From Anadara kagoshimensis (Eukaryota > Mollusca > Bivalvia > Arcoida > Arcidae), in assembly GCA_021292105.1 (NCBI GenBank), contig CM037874.1:11514502-11578501 (forward strand): DNA of 64,000 nucleotides, given 5' to 3'. Each line of letters opens with the position of its first letter. Position 1 is the stretch's first letter. This document shows positions 10,561 to 23,460 of this stretch, one piece after another. The position numbers and the translations under genes were made by a program. The notes under the pieces are model-generated. The model ran no database searches. It saw only the letters and a list, made by a program, of their open reading frames with translations, and was not told where the DNA came from.

Positions 10561-11686
10561 CAACTAAAAAGCGATTGAAACAGACTGATCAAATTAAGAA
10601 CAAGAATAGTTAAACGTTTTTTTTTTTTTGCAACAGCCAAAGCAACCAATGCAAGAATACAATACATATAGATAAATAAAATAATTGAGTATATCAGCAA
10701 GATACAAATGTCATGATTGGCACACTGAAGATATAATCTGACAACAGTACCGTAAATAGGGGGGAATTTTGGCGTCGGGATATTTTGGCGGTTTTCTCTC
10801 AAAATATAGTTGTTTAAGTTTGATGGGTTAAATTTTGGCACTTTAAATTTGTTAGTTTCCTCTTTTTTAGCACTAGGTTCATTAACTTTGTCTAGCTCCG
10901 CATTACAAATTCCAAATGTACGCTGCTAAAACTAGTACCCAACAACAAATCTTGCGTTTTGGATTGAAAATACAAAAAAATGACTCGGAAGTCATTTTGA
11001 ATTTGTTTCAACTTTACCACTCAATTGAAAATTAATGTTAAAACTGCTCACTATCGAAATAATAATCAGTTGATATTCTCGGTTCCGGACATCCGGGCAT
11101 TTCAGGTAAATGTTATCGGTGGCCTTAGATACGGTGACAACATGCCGTTATATAGCATAGTTTCAAATGATACAAATATACTATTATTTACCACGGATGT
11201 GAAAATTTTTTAGTCTTTAAGCGATTTTCATGAAATCTGTAGTAAAGTCTATTTGATAACATTGTCATATGGATGGAATGATTAAAAAAAATAATTTATA
11301 GGTAAATTTATATCCATTTTTTAAAAGGACTGATCTGTCCGTCGGCGTTAATAATGGTCACGAACTTGGTAATACTTTCACTTTTTGCATAAAAGACACG
11401 AAAAACTTAAAAAGTAAAATAATCAATTTAAAATGATTAAAACTGAATTACAAATAGCAACATTTCGTGAATTTAAATAAGTTTAATTTACTGCCGTCGA
11501 TTACTCGGCCCATCACTAAATACATTAAAAATCAAAAATTAAAATATAAACCTAAAATCATTTTAACACAACTTTCCAAATTCCAACTTAATGACAACCA
11601 ATATTTAATATGGGACATCGTAAAGACTTTATCCCTATATTAACACCTGTCAATAAATTTTGTATATTGTAAGGTAGATCTACCTC
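10561..11686. other. Unassigned sequence with one GGGGGGAATTTTGGCG repeat fragment
   Basis: 10750-10850 resembles a dispersed mollusc repeat with TTTTGGCG units. The rest is AT-rich with only short frames (for example 11025-11213) that have no splice or codon support. Confidence 0.35.
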
Positions 11687-11690
11687 TTAA

Positions 11691-13867
11691 AGGTCACCGG
11701 TCACCAAATTTATGAATTTTGTAATTTGCATTCCTATGGGTAGAGTTGTCAATATTGATGTGTCTGGTGGGTTTTCACACATTACAGTTACCTGTAATAT
11801 ACTAAAAACTTACCTGAACGAAGTTCTAATATTCGGTATTTTCCGACACCTCTCGTAACTTTCCGGCGACCTAATTGATGACGTATATGGTGTTAAGCTG
11901 CTGAGGAAAGACACATTATCTATATATGTATCCATATGTAACATGTGGGTTTGTGTGCCATTTTGAAGGGTTTTAAAGTTTGATTTCAAGTCAAAATTAT
12001 ATTTTGTGAAATTTTGATATAATAATACCACAATGAACGATAAAAATTTTTTTCACAAATTTAAGAACAAATTAAAGCCAGATTTACACAAGTCCCTTAT
12101 GCAACTTTCTACAAATTGAGTGCACATGGAAAATGCAAGAATAAAGTCGTATTTTCCAACAAACTCGCAAAAATATTGTCAAAACTTGATACAAAATATA
12201 CTGACCTAATAGAAAAAAATATTTTTCATTCATCCATAAGTGAATTTAATTCTGTACATAGAGCAATTTTTAACAAAACAACTAATATAACCATGTCAAA
12301 ATTATCCCTTCTGTACCTTCTTACTCGGAACAACTATAAATATTATAATTATGTCATAGTTGGAATATTCATGATGAAATATGAAAAAAACCGAACAACA
12401 ATGACCTACCTGACCCTAAACACCCTGATGTAACTTTGAATGAGGCCCAATTGGTGTCATATGATAAACTTCGTCGAATTTTACCAAAATTTCTCTATGT
12501 ACAGATGAACTGAAAAACTTTTTTGTCATTTAAAAATATAATTTGGTTAGGTCAGTGCATTTAATATGCAATTTATTGATAGTTTAATGGAAACATTTTC
12601 AATTGAAAGAAATAAATGATGAAAACCATGTGCACTCAATTTATGGAAATACAGTAATTGCTTTGAATGTATTGGGGCTATTTTTTATATACGAGAAAAG
12701 TCAGGGAAATAAGAGTGGTATAATCATTTCAGACAATATAAATTATTATGAATGGATTCAGTCAAATAAAAAAAAATTCATAGATTTTAATTGTAATATT
12801 CAAAATTAATTTAATTCCGTCAGTCAGTCAGTTCACCAGTTCATATGTTCACACAAATCGAGACTTGTATGTCTCTTATTCAAATCAACTAATCTAATTT
12901 AACATTTTTTTTTCAAACACATCTTTTCAGAATCCGTCAAAAACGACAAATAACATTTATCGGGTATATCATAAAGATTTATACACACGTGTCAATTAAT
13001 GTTGCAAATTGTAAGGTAAACCCTGTTGATAACAGGTGATAGATGTCTACTTCTAAACAGGATGTTGCTTGCCAATGTAGCATATTGATAATCTCTTAAT
13101 TACTGGTATGCGAGGGGATGTAAATCACACTTTAACCGATATTTATTTATTGTGAAAAAAAATTAAAGAAAGTTTCCCTCGAGTTTTGATTAAGCCGTTA
13201 GTTAGTCGGGTATAATCCCACTGGTATCACATTTTGACATGAGTTCTTTTCAGCTCATTAAAATTAGGCGTAATAAAATAATTATTATCAGTAAATGAAA
13301 ATTTTAAATATCGTTTTTAAATTTATCATGGAAACACTGAATTAAATCAAAATTGAAGATTTAACAAAATGGGGATTGGAAATCTGACCAGTACTCTATC
13401 GAAAAAAAATTAAACAATATTTGATAAAAAAAATATTACGCACCGACATAAACTCCATTTTCCATTATTATTATTAAATTAAACTTAGCTATTGATTTTA
13501 ATTAGAATTCGGAAATTGTTTACAAACGTTTTCATATTCAAGTAATACTGGGGTGAAATATTTGATTTCAGAGACAATAAGAAGTTATTTTTAGACCTGT
13601 ATTTTGATATTTTCGTTGTACAAAAATTGTACTCAAAAATGTGTTATAATATTATATATATTTTAACCTAAAAATAAAATAAAAATGGGATAATTTCTAA
13701 TACAAATATGAATTAAAATCAATTTGAGGTAAATTAATAATATAGCTGTACTCGAGAGAAGAAAAAAAGCGACAGACTACAGAATCCGATCAAAAGTGCT
13801 CGAAAATTATGTATGTTTTTTAATATACATATTAATATTGATATTTAATATTAATTCACCGAAATAA

Positions 13868-13898
<31 letters not shown>

Positions 13899-14052
13899 AT
13901 TCAACAGAGAAGTTAAGATATTTAGAATGATATTAAATATTTATGAAAATAAATATGAATAATATTTTAAATAAAAACACGAAAATGTGTATTCTTTTTA
14001 TCGATTCGTTTTGATAGATAAAAATAAAAAGATAAATAAATAAATTAGTTAA

Positions 14053-14084
<32 letters not shown>

Positions 14085-14533
14085 GTAAAATTATGTTTTG
14101 TAATAGTATAGGTAATAGTATATCATACTTAGAGCAAACAAGAATATTGTTCTTATTTATTTATTTATTATGTTTATTTTTTATTTATTTTTTTATGCTG
14201 AAGGAAATTGAAATATCCAATATTAAAAATAAATAAATAAATAAAACATGAGAAGTTACTACTGATAAATCTGGGTAATAAATACAGATCACTCTACAAG
14301 CTTTAGTTACTAGATAACTTGGATAACACCTTCTGCGTCACTTCCGGTTTTGAACACTTTTACTACCAAAGGGAGATAACACCGTTTTTCAACCGTTTTA
14401 GGTCTTTATTTTACGCTGTAACAAAAGACAGAAATGATTAAAAAATGTTATTTGTGGCTAAATCGACTTTTTATTATGTAATCTTTCGGAAAATAGTACT
14501 AAAAAAATTTCGGTTTTTGGTGACCGGTGACCT
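11691..14533. mobile_element. TTAA-flanked DNA transposon, element A
   Basis: Bounded by inverted repeats AGGTCACCGGTCACC (11691) and GGTGACCGGTGACCT (ending 14533), each flanked by TTAA (11687-11690 and 14534-14537). A TTAA target duplication is typical of piggyBac-type elements, but TTTAA at the ends makes the exact target ambiguous. The termini contain a direct 7-bp repeat, GGTCACC. The 2.8-kb interior is over 70% AT by eye, with (AAAT)n runs and only short frames (12116-12433, 12603-12809), so no transposase is present. Terminal regions match element B closely. Confidence 0.8.
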
Positions 14534-14537
14534 TTAA

Positions 14538-15505
14538 TTACCGGTGATGGAATGTCTAATAAACAGGATGTCCGGTACTGTAGTTTATTGATACGCTCTT
14601 AATTACCGGTATGTGAGAATCGGATGTAAATTCTACTTTTCATAAATTGAGATCAAATAAATATAGTGAAAAAATAAAAGAATGTTTTATTCCAAGTTTT
14701 TCCGGGTGTTGCATGGATCCCGGGATGTTTTAACCAATATTGTTTTTTATGTAATTTAAATAGAGACGATTTCTAAGTTATTATAATTTTAAATTATTTT
14801 TAAATTTTAAGTTTTAAAATTGTTTTATGACGATATCATGGAAATATTAAAATTTGGAGTTAATCCAGGGTCAGAAAATGAATTACGATAGAATTTAAGA
14901 TACAGAGAATGAGAATGAGAGGTACCGTTAAATTACAATTTCATGCATATTTTACTGATCAGAAATACAAAATCTGAAAAAAATATATGAAATAATTATT
15001 TAAATATTTATAATGTTATACTGTAATATTTAAAAAAATGTTACAAAACAAATTTAAAGAATGTTCCCCATGCTCCATCTATGGTAATTTTATTAAACTT
15101 TATTTTTACCCCACCCGAATTCCCAAATTTAACGCCTTATAAATTAAATATTTTTGACTTTTTGATAAATTTTGAAAGTCTCTAATCATTTATTAAAGTC
15201 ATAATTTTTTTGTGGAAATTTTCATGTCATATAACCTTGCCAAACTTAAATTTTATTCCATTTATTAATGTTGGCCTGTACGAATCACTATATAATTCTA
15301 TAGTATCTAAGGGGTTAGTGTCACCGTTTCCAAGGTGTCTTAAGTCGCCATCTTCACCTGTGACGTCACACCGAAACCGAGAATAAGAGTTGTTAAGACA
15401 TGTAACAAAGATATCTCTCCCTGTATGACATCACATTCTACTATCAATCATGGCACTCCCGCCAGGTGTCGCGATTTATCGGAAGGGTGTATAGGTGATA
15501 TAAGT
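14538..15505. other. Spacer between the two TTAA elements
   Basis: AT-rich sequence. 14538-14720 resembles parts of the element interiors (TTAATTACCGGTATGTGAGA and the related 13090 region). Contains no exon with supported splice sites. Confidence 0.35.
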
Positions 15506-16525
15506 TTAAAGGTCACCGGTCACCAAATTTATCAATTTTGTATTTTGCATTCCTATGGGTAGAATAGTCAATATTGATGTGTCTGACGGTTTCTCACGCC
15601 TTACATTTACCTGTAATACACTAAAACCTTACCTTAACGAACTGCTAATACTCGGTAGTTTCCGACACCGCTCGTAACTTTCCGGCGACCTAATTGATGA
15701 GTACATGGTGTTAAGCTGCTGAGGAAAGACACCATTACCTATATTACATGTGGGTTTGTGTGGTGTTTTGAAGGGTTTTAAAGTTTGATATCAAGTCAAA
15801 ATGATATATTTTGTAAAGTTTGGATATAATAAAATCGCACTGACCGATGAACATGTTTTTTCCCACAAAATTCAGAACAAATTAAAGCCAGATTTACACA
15901 AGTCCTTCATGCAGCTTTTTAATTGTTTTGAATGTATTCAGATTAAACATTACGAGATAAGTCAGGGAAATAAGAGCGATATAATCATTGAAGACAATTC
16001 AAATTATAATGAATGAATTCAGTCAAATATATACATTTTACACAATTTTTATTTTCAAAATTAATTTAATTCTGTTATTCAATCAGTTCACCAATTCACA
16101 CGTTCAAACAGAGACGTATGTCTTGTTCAAATTAACTAATCTAATTTAACTTTAATTTATTCGATTTTCAGAATCCAGCAAAATGACAAATAACATTTAC
16201 CGGGTATATCATATAGATACACGCACATGCCAATAAATGTTGCATATTGTAAGGTAAACTCTGTTAATTACAGGTGGTAGATGTCTACTTCTAAACAGGA
16301 TGTTTCCCAATGTAGCATATTGATAATCTCTTAATAACTAGTATGTGAGGAGGTGTAAATCACACTTTGAACGATATTAATTTATTGTGAATAAATGAAA
16401 GTTTCACTCGAGTTTTGAGTCTTTAGTTAGTCGAGCATAATCCCACTGGTATCACATTTTGATGACGTTCTTTTAATCCCATTAAAATTAAGCGTAATAA
16501 AGTTATTACATGTATATGGAAATTT

Positions 16526-18474
16526 GGTTTATTCATGATTGTCCCTTTTTTGAAAATCCAGGTAAGAATTTTGTTAAAAAAAGAGGGACAATCATGAGTT
16601 CAACCGAAATAGGGAACAATAGGACTTCAGTTAAGCTTGGGGTATAGTTTATTCCAGAAAAGAAGGTAAAAGAAGAATTAAAAATATATCTTACATTATC
16701 AGCGTTTTTATTTTTAAAATTTATTCAAATTAAACAAAATCACAAATACATAAATAACTAAATAATATAAAATATAAACCCAAAATAAAAACATTTTCAA
16801 AAAAAAAAAAAAAAAAAATTGAAAAATCAAATAAAACATGCACATATAAATAAATAAATAAATAAATAAATGAAAATCAAAATACATGTAAAAAAAAATA
16901 CCGTTACATTGCATTTTTAGAGAAAACTTTTTGAGAAAATGTCTAACAGACACATTTTTTCAATGTTTCTTTTTGAAATTTTAAATAAAAATATCACAAA
17001 ACAGCTAAGAATATTTTGAGTTTTCTTATTTAGGATTAATTTTACTATATACAAAATGTGGCTTATCAATTGTTGATAATCCCATCCTTAACACTGTGGC
17101 GATAATCCCATCCTTAACACTGCACTTCCTTGTTTGAGGGTATTCTTAGAATTATTATTGCTTCAAGTGTACTTGAAATTCATTATGTCAAGTTTGAAGT
17201 ATATTATAGAATTATTAAATCTGGCTAAAAGCGGATATCCTTGAAGATCAGATGAGAGCGGATATTGAAGCTCTCATACTTGTGAATCTTTCCTAAAAAT
17301 CTCAGATTATTTTCAAAATACAGAGTATAGGCAAACAACATTGACCTGTCAGTTTGACCTTTCATTAGAAATATTCATATATAGGCAAACAACTTTGACC
17401 TGTCCGCTTGACCTTTTATTTAAATATAAATCACGGACTAAGTATATGTATAGGGAGCGCAGGTGTTTGAAATTTTAAATAAAGTTTCTACCAATATGGA
17501 ACTTTAACATATATGAAAAGAGTATTTTACATTTTTTAAGTAAAAAGAAGCTTAAAAAACAGTTTTTAGAGAAAACCTTTGAATTTTAAAAGAATAATCT
17601 AATAGACACATTTTTCAATGTTTCTTCTTAAAATTTTTAATCAAGCTTCTACAAAGATGGAACTTTATTTTACATATATTATCAGTTTTTGAAAATATTT
17701 TACATTTTGTTTTGAAATTTTAGAGGAATAAGTACAACTTAAAAAAAATAAATTAATAATAAAATCTCCTTTAAACCTCTACGAAATTGGCATACATGTT
17801 ATGTGATGAGTTTGCAATAATGCAATATCTGCTTATTATTTAATTCGAAATAGGATAAGCTTGAAATTTCTGATAAAAAAAATGCAGATATTTTTTCCAC
17901 TAATTTAAATTTTTACTGTATTTAAGTTGTAAATGTAGTCGGAATTTAACATTTATATGGAGTGGAAAGGCTATGTAAGTCTTGGTTGAATTAATGCAGA
18001 ATTTGAAAAAAGTATTTTCTTCGAAAAATGTTTACCAGGCGATAAATCTAACTCCATGAATTCCTGTTATTCTTCATGTTCTTATTGGCTGAATTAATGC
18101 AAAATTTGAAATCAAAAAAGTTTACATCTAATTCTGTGGAATTCCTTTTAATCTTATTTTATTTGTTTTTAGTAAATAAATCAATAACATTTAAGAATGA
18201 GAAATAAAATGAAACAGACATAGACTAAAATTTTTAATTAAAAATTATAATAAATGTATACCGTAATTTAATTTTTATTTCATTTGTTCAAGTAAAAAGT
18301 AACATTTGAATAAGTTTTTTTTAATTCAAGACAATGAAAGTTATAACTTATTCCATTAGGTCCACCAGGTAAAATTGGAATAGACTATAATTGTTTGTTT
18401 GAACAGCACATCAAACTCAGAAAGGGACAATAATGAATATCTGTTTTAAGGAAAGGGACAATCATGAACAGACC
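16526..18474. mobile_element. hAT-like element nested in element B, 8-bp TSD
   Basis: The left end is GGTTTATTCATGATTGTCCC. The right end is the inverse of GGTCTGTTCATGATTGTCCC, so 18 of 20 terminal bases match. The insertion is flanked by the 8-bp direct repeat GGAAATTT (16518-16525 and 18475-18482), and the matching part of element A has no insertion. Subterminal copies of GGGACAAT occur at both ends, as hAT elements often show. There is no transposase frame; a poly(A) run, a tandem GATAATCCCATCCTTAACAC duplication (17086-17125) and a small MITE piece (17326-17440) are inside. Confidence 0.85.
17326..17440. repeat. Fragmented 'TATAGGCAAACAAC' MITE
   Basis: Two tandem partial copies of the terminus AGGCAAACAACATTGACCTG, the family found complete at 29466-29708. 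Confidence 0.6.
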
Positions 18475-18508
18475 GGAAATTTTTATTTATTGTTTTATTT
18501 TATCATGG

Positions 18509-18514
18509 AAACAT

Positions 18515-18554
<40 letters not shown>
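18509..18554. repeat. (GAT)n microsatellite
   Basis: About 14 GAT units inside element B, just after the nested insertion. Confidence 0.95.
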
Positions 18555-18556
<2 letters not shown>

Positions 18557-18758
18557 AAACTTACTGCAAATAAGAAAAGGAAGCTATTGAATTGAAATTG
18601 TTTTCATATTTAAGTAATACTGGGGTGAAATATTTTATTTGAGAGACAATAAGAAATTATTTTTTAAACCTTTATTTTGATATTTTCGTTGTACAAAAAA
18701 CTACAGGTCTGACCAAGATTCTACCCTAAAACGTGTTTTTTTATTCATTACATGGGTG

Positions 18759-18792
<34 letters not shown>

Positions 18793-18960
18793 CTTTGATT
18801 TTAATCTAAAAAGAAATTAAAAATGGGACAATTTCTAAAACAAATATGAATTAAAACCAATTTGAGGTCATAATATAGCTGTACTAGAGAGAAGAAAAGA
18901 TTGTTTTTAAAAAAAAAAAAAAAAAAAAAATTGGGTTCTTTTTATGATTCCTTATGATAA

Positions 18961-18962
18961 CA

Positions 18963-19009
<47 letters not shown>
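18961..19009. repeat. (AAAT)n microsatellite
   Basis: About 12 AAAT units in the right half of element B. Similar runs lie at 13865-13900 and 14055-14082 in element A. Confidence 0.95.
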
Positions 19010-20164
19010 CTTAAATAATTCATTAATTAATCAGAGATATGTAAAGATAATTAAATGATATTAAATGTTAACAAAAATTAATGTGAACAATATTTTAAAT
19101 GCAAAACGGAAATTTGGGTTCTTTTATTATTTGTTGTGATAAATAAATAAATAAATAATAAATAAATAAATACTATATATATATATATTTAAAAGAGATA
19201 TAAGGATAATTAGAATGATATTAAATATTAATGAAAATAAATATGAATAATATTTTAAATAAAAAACAAAAATGTGTGTTCTTTTTATTAATTCATTGTG
19301 ATAAATAGATAAAAAATAAATAAATAATGTAAAATTATGTTTTGTAAAAGTATTAGCAGAGACATATAGGGTTTTATATGTCTCTGGTATTAGTAAATAG
19401 TATATCATACTTAGAGCAAACACAAATATCGTTTTTTCTTTATTTATTTCTTATTATTATGTTTATTTTTTATTTATTTTTTTCTGCTGAAGGAAAGTGA
19501 AATACCTAATGCTAAAAAATAAATAAATATATAAAAACACTAGAAGTTATTTCCGATAAATCAAGGTAATAAATGCAGTTCACTATACAAGCTTCATTTA
19601 CTAAATAGCTGGGATAACACCTTCTGAGTCACTTCCGGTTTTGTGCCCTTTTACTACCAAAGGGAGATAACACCGTTTTTCAACAGTTTCAGGACTTTAA
19701 TTTACGCTGTAGAAAAGGACAGAAATGATTAAAAAATGTTATTTGTGGCTAAATCTACTTTTTATGATGTTATCTTTCGGAAAATAGTACTAAAAAAAAA
19801 ATCGGTTTTTGGTGACCGGTGACCTTTAAGACAAAAGTACTATATCTTGTATCGGTTTTATTTGTTTTGTGGCTGATTTGATATTGAATCTTTATACTTA
19901 AATTATCTTTTTTGGCGGCCATCTTGTATTGGCAGCCATATTTTCATTAAACGGCAAAAGTCAAAGTGAAAACATACCTAGCCTGACTAAGTACATACAG
20001 GGCAATAAGAACCACCATGTTTCCTGCTTTTAACAAAAAGTTAAAAGGGGGGGGGGGGTCAATAAAGAGGCTAGTTTTTTAGATCTGCCCTGATTAATAC
20101 CATTTAAGCGTCTTTTCCTGTTTAAATTTAATTCGAGATATACATGTATATAGAATATATGAAA

Positions 20165-20400
20165 ATAATGGGTTATGCGTCCAAGTCAAGAATATTTCAC
20201 TTATATCGAAACTTCATCAGCTAGAGGTGAGGTGGTAGGGATTTTTACCTATACAACGCGGTCAGAGCAATTTGCAAGAAGGGTTCTTTAAAGTACAACA
20301 CCTGCCTTGACACGAGACATTGGTTTCAAAGGTCTCTTCCGAAGGACCCAGTGACTTTTATTTCTAAATTCGTTACTGAGGTAACGAAAATGAGTCAAAT
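20165..20400 (-). repeat. tRNA-headed SINE copy, 3' half
   Basis: Reverse orientation: tail complement TTTCACTTATATCGAAAC near 20197, then the body (complement of CGTGTCAAGGCAGGTGTTG). The tRNA-like head is missing. Confidence 0.8.
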
Positions 20401-20449
20401 TTCGGATATCAAGAGGCTGAGATACGAATATGTAGTGGCGAAAATCTGC

Positions 20450-20555
20450 CTAGAGATATACAGCAGCTGACAAAATCTTATCTAGTTTACGAGGAAACAA
20501 TTTAATTCGTTAGCTTAGTGTTAAACTTTCGATCTGTACTGTAATTTAATATTTT
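20450..20555. mobile_element. 'GTCGAAAGTTTAACAC' MITE, right-end fragment
   Basis: Ends GTGTTAAACTTTCGATCTGTACTGTA-like, matching the inverted terminus of complete copies at 58546-58752 and 63676-63893. It separates two SINE copies. Confidence 0.6.
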
Positions 20556-20659
20556 AAATCGCACTTTAGAAAAATGATATAAAACAATAAATGAATTCTT
20601 GCTAGCTCATATTGTGCCGGAAAAAACCCATCCGGATTTAAGCGTCTTTTTCTGTTTAA

Positions 20660-21020
20660 ATTTAATTAAAAATATACATGTACATACAGAATATATAAAA
20701 ATATGAGTTATACATCCAAGTAAAAAATATTTCACTTATATCGAAACTTCATCAGCTAGAGGTGAAGTGGCAGGGATTTTTACCTATACAACGCGCTCAG
20801 GACAATGTGCAAGAAGGGTTCTTTAACGTACAATGCCTGCCGTGACACGAGGCATCGGCTTCAAAAGTCTTTTCTGAAGGACCCAGTGACTTTTATTACT
20901 AAATGCCGCGTCTAAATACAAATTTCTAAATGTCGATAAAAATGAAGATATTTCCTATTTTAAAGCCTGGGTCAGACTCGCCGGGGAATCGAACAGACGA
21001 CATTCCACATACGAAGCGTA
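20660..21020 (-). repeat. tRNA-headed SINE copy
   Basis: Reverse copy with tail complement TTTCACTTATATCGAAAC at 20730, body, and a decayed head near 20970-21010 (GACTCGCCGGGGAATCGAAC). Closely similar to 20165-20400 up to the head. Confidence 0.82.
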
Positions 21021-21079
21021 ACCCCCTTCTTCAAAAGTTGTATTTAACGGAGGCCCATTTAGGACATCTAAGATATTTC

Positions 21080-21480
21080 TAAAGACAATTCGGCCCCCTA
21101 ATTCGTTCACACGGATTATAATTCGTCCCCATCGATAAGTAATTCGTTCATTATAATTGGTTCACTCGAATTATAATTCTTGACGACTGATTTTAATTCG
21201 TTCCCGAGTAATTTTTTATGTGTTCCCACGAATTATAATTAAGTTTCCGTGGAATTCGTGATAATTCGTGGGAACTAATAATAATTCAGATTAACGACTT
21301 AGTTCATTTTTTAGAAGTTCCAACTGCGCTTCCGTAGTATTTGTTTCCTAGGATTATATTTCGTTGCCACTGATTAGTTATACGTTCCCTTAAATTATGA
21401 TTTGTGTGTCGAACTACAATCCGCGAAAACGAATTATTAAAAACTAGAGGTCCTAACTGCGCTTCCGTAGTATTTGATGT
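21080..21480. repeat. Imperfect tandem repeats of an ATTATAATTCGTTCCC motif
   Basis: About ten short, divergent copies of 'GAATTATAATTCGTTCCC' in both orientations. The motif half AATTATAATT is itself palindromic. No coding sense. Confidence 0.6.
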
Positions 21481-21489
21481 CTTAGATGC

Positions 21490-21850
21490 TATTATTATAC
21501 CCCCCCGCTTAAAAAGTGTGTGTGTGTGTGGGGGGGGGGTATATAGTGATAGGGATGTCCGTCCGTCCTTCCGTCCTTCCGTTACACCTTAGGGTACATA
21601 TCTCTTATCCGCAACTCCTCCTAAACCCTTCAATAGACTTTCATAAACTTTCACATATTCTTTGTGATGTAATGTAGATGTGCACCTCCTATTTAAAAAT
21701 TTGGTCCGATGGATTTTTTATGTGGGGGAGCGGGGGTATTTTTGTGAGCTTTTCTAGTTTAGTTACTAAGCATTATGATATAACGATGGATTTTTTTTAT
21801 GTGGGGGAGCGGGGGTATTTTTGTGAGCTTATGGCTCACAGTTTTTCTAG
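21490..21850. repeat. (GT)n/poly-G tract and direct duplicate TATGTGGGGGAGCGGGGGTA
   Basis: A TATACCCCCCCGC ... GGGGGGGGGTATATAG inverted arrangement with CCGTCCGTCCTTCCG repeats is followed by two direct copies of a 34-bp unit at about 21718 and 21797. Resembles a molluscan dispersed repeat; class unknown. Confidence 0.5.
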
Positions 21851-22324
21851 TTTAATTATTATTATATAACGCGTCCCTTAAATACGCCTGATGTCTAACG
21901 AGTTACAGGCACCAGTTGAATTTCACAATCATTTCTTAACTATAGTAAGATTTTCCTTAACTTAAGTCTGACAAATTTGAAAGCTGAATATTTTTCTTTT
22001 TTTTCACATTTCAAGATATTTATGATTTCTTGGTGTCATTTTGAAGATCATTCAGCTTATTAAATCTATAAAATATTATCAAAATTTACCAGATTTAAGT
22101 TAAGGACTCGAGTTAAGAAATGCTTGTCAAACTGGGGCATGATAAACCCTTAGTTAAGATTTTCCTTAACTTAAATATAGGTTATTTTTCGCTTATTTAT
22201 CTTCTGTAGAATTCAAACTATAATTTTTGGTAAAAATAAGAATTCAGATGTTTTGACCTTTTAAATATCTTCAAAATTTAACGCCTTAAAATCTTATACA
22301 TTTTAAAAGTAACGAAATTATAAA

Positions 22325-22511
22325 TACAGTCCAACCTACCTTAAAGACCACCTCTATATAAGGACCACCTGCTTATAAAGGCCAGTGGAATTGTATCCCA
22401 ATTGTTTTTATTCATTATATTTAAACCTGTATATTATATCAAAACCACCTGCCCATACAGATCACTTTTACTGGTTTCCTTAGGTGGCCTTTATAGACAG
22501 GTTTGACTGTA
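22325..22511. mobile_element. pogo/Tigger-like MITE copy d
   Basis: The left end TACAGTCCAACCTACCTTAA and the right end TATAGACAGGTTTGACTGTA are inverted, with internal AAGGACCACCTGCTTATAAA units. TA is present at both edges. Confidence 0.85.
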
Positions 22512-23039
22512 TTTTAATTTTGCTATATTTAAGTTAAGTAAATGCTTAGATAAGGAATGATTGTGAAACAGGGACCTTATCGTGTTTTCCACAAGACACA
22601 ATTCTTTCTTTTAATGAAAAACCAATTTCAAATACTAATTATCTCTGGATAAATTACATTTTTAAAAATAAACGGATATTTCATAATATTTACAATTGAA
22701 ATTGGCTTTATTTACATTAACTTGTTTGTTCCAACTGCCATTTAATCGCTCATGAGTACGGTGTGGGTCATTGCCTCTGGTTACGTAACTTTAAACTATC
22801 CGATAACGTCATAGAACGTCTTTCTAAATTATGTCATGCATTGTTTGATTGGTCAGCATTCCATAATTTGGAAATTAATACCATATCTTTGTCGGTATCT
22901 TTGCTAAAATAAATTGTTGTAGCGATATTTTACATTTCTGAAATGCAAATACTAGCAATATTTTTTCATGGTAGTAAATAAAAGTAATAACATTCTATTT
23001 GAGTGTATTCATTCGACATTCAATATGCTATTCCTGTCT

Positions 23040-23219
23040 TTCAGTCATAATTGAATGTTATTTCTTAATTGAACACTGTCATATTGAGAAAAAATATATT
23101 GTTCCTTTCGTTTCTTTGAAGTTCCGGAATGATCCATTTCCCTTTTCCGTTTGTAATCACACATGGCAATGTAAAGGTTCTATTGTATTTAAGTAACATT
23201 GATCTGTTAAATTTGAAAT
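23040..23219 (-). pseudogene. Decayed SPRY-domain exon of the second membrane/SPRY paralog
   Basis: On the minus strand an acceptor (TTTTCCAG) at 23220 precedes a phase-1 exon whose residues FNRS, NGKGKWI and (after a frameshift) FSQYDS line up with FDRS, MEKGNGS and FSEYDS in the SPRY exon at 32678. At least one frameshift and an in-frame stop near 23050 disrupt it, and the C-terminal SPRY half cannot be recognised below about 23040. It lies 1.07 kb downstream of the membrane exon at 24535-24286 and shares its phase, so it is most likely the dead 3' part of that gene. Confidence 0.62.
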
Positions 23220-23412
23220 CTGGAAAATAAATACAACATATCATTCTTGTGGGTGTACTTAGGGCGTTTAGAAGATCACTTGTGCCATAATAAAGCCTTT
23301 ATGACTGACTAGCTATATGAACATTTCAAATCAAACCAGACATGATAAAGGTTTTGTTCGAAATATGTTGTAACAAGTTTTTTTTAATTACATCTTATAC
23401 CGGTGTATTTTA

Positions 23413-23460
23413 CAGCACTAGACGGCCGTTTCGGAATACCATTCCTTATCAGTAGTGCTT
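23413..23460 (-). ncRNA. Hammerhead ribozyme motif (near-canonical)
   Basis: Minus strand: stem I AGCACTA pairs with TAGTGCT. Between them come CTGATAA (canonical CTGATGA, one change), a perfect stem II GGAAT/ATTCC with a GGT loop, GAAAC, a short palindromic GGCC stem III, and GTC before the predicted cleavage site between 23421 and 23420. The very short stem III is the form known from Penelope-like retroelements, whose fragments are dense here. The core A for G change probably weakens or abolishes cleavage. Confidence 0.7.

Larger units (their letters stand above)
15510..19825. mobile_element. TTAA-flanked DNA transposon, element B (sister of A)
   Basis: Same ends as element A (AGGTCACCGGTCACC at 15510, inverse ending 19825) with TTAA at 15506-15509 and 19826-19829. 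The left 400 bp match 11691-12110, the middle matches 12650-13300, and the right 1.2 kb match 13500-14533. It is 1.5 kb longer because of a nested insertion at 16526-18474, partly offset by an internal deletion. A small frame at 15801-16016 shares the residues SQGNK and SDIII with the 12603-12809 frame of element A; together they may be remnants of an internal coding region, but nothing identifiable. Confidence 0.82.

Noticed and set aside
21518..21545. Telomere-like or G-quadruplex gene signal at the GT/poly-G tract
   Set aside because: Only a short (GT)n followed by nine G; no TTAGGG or other telomere unit array.
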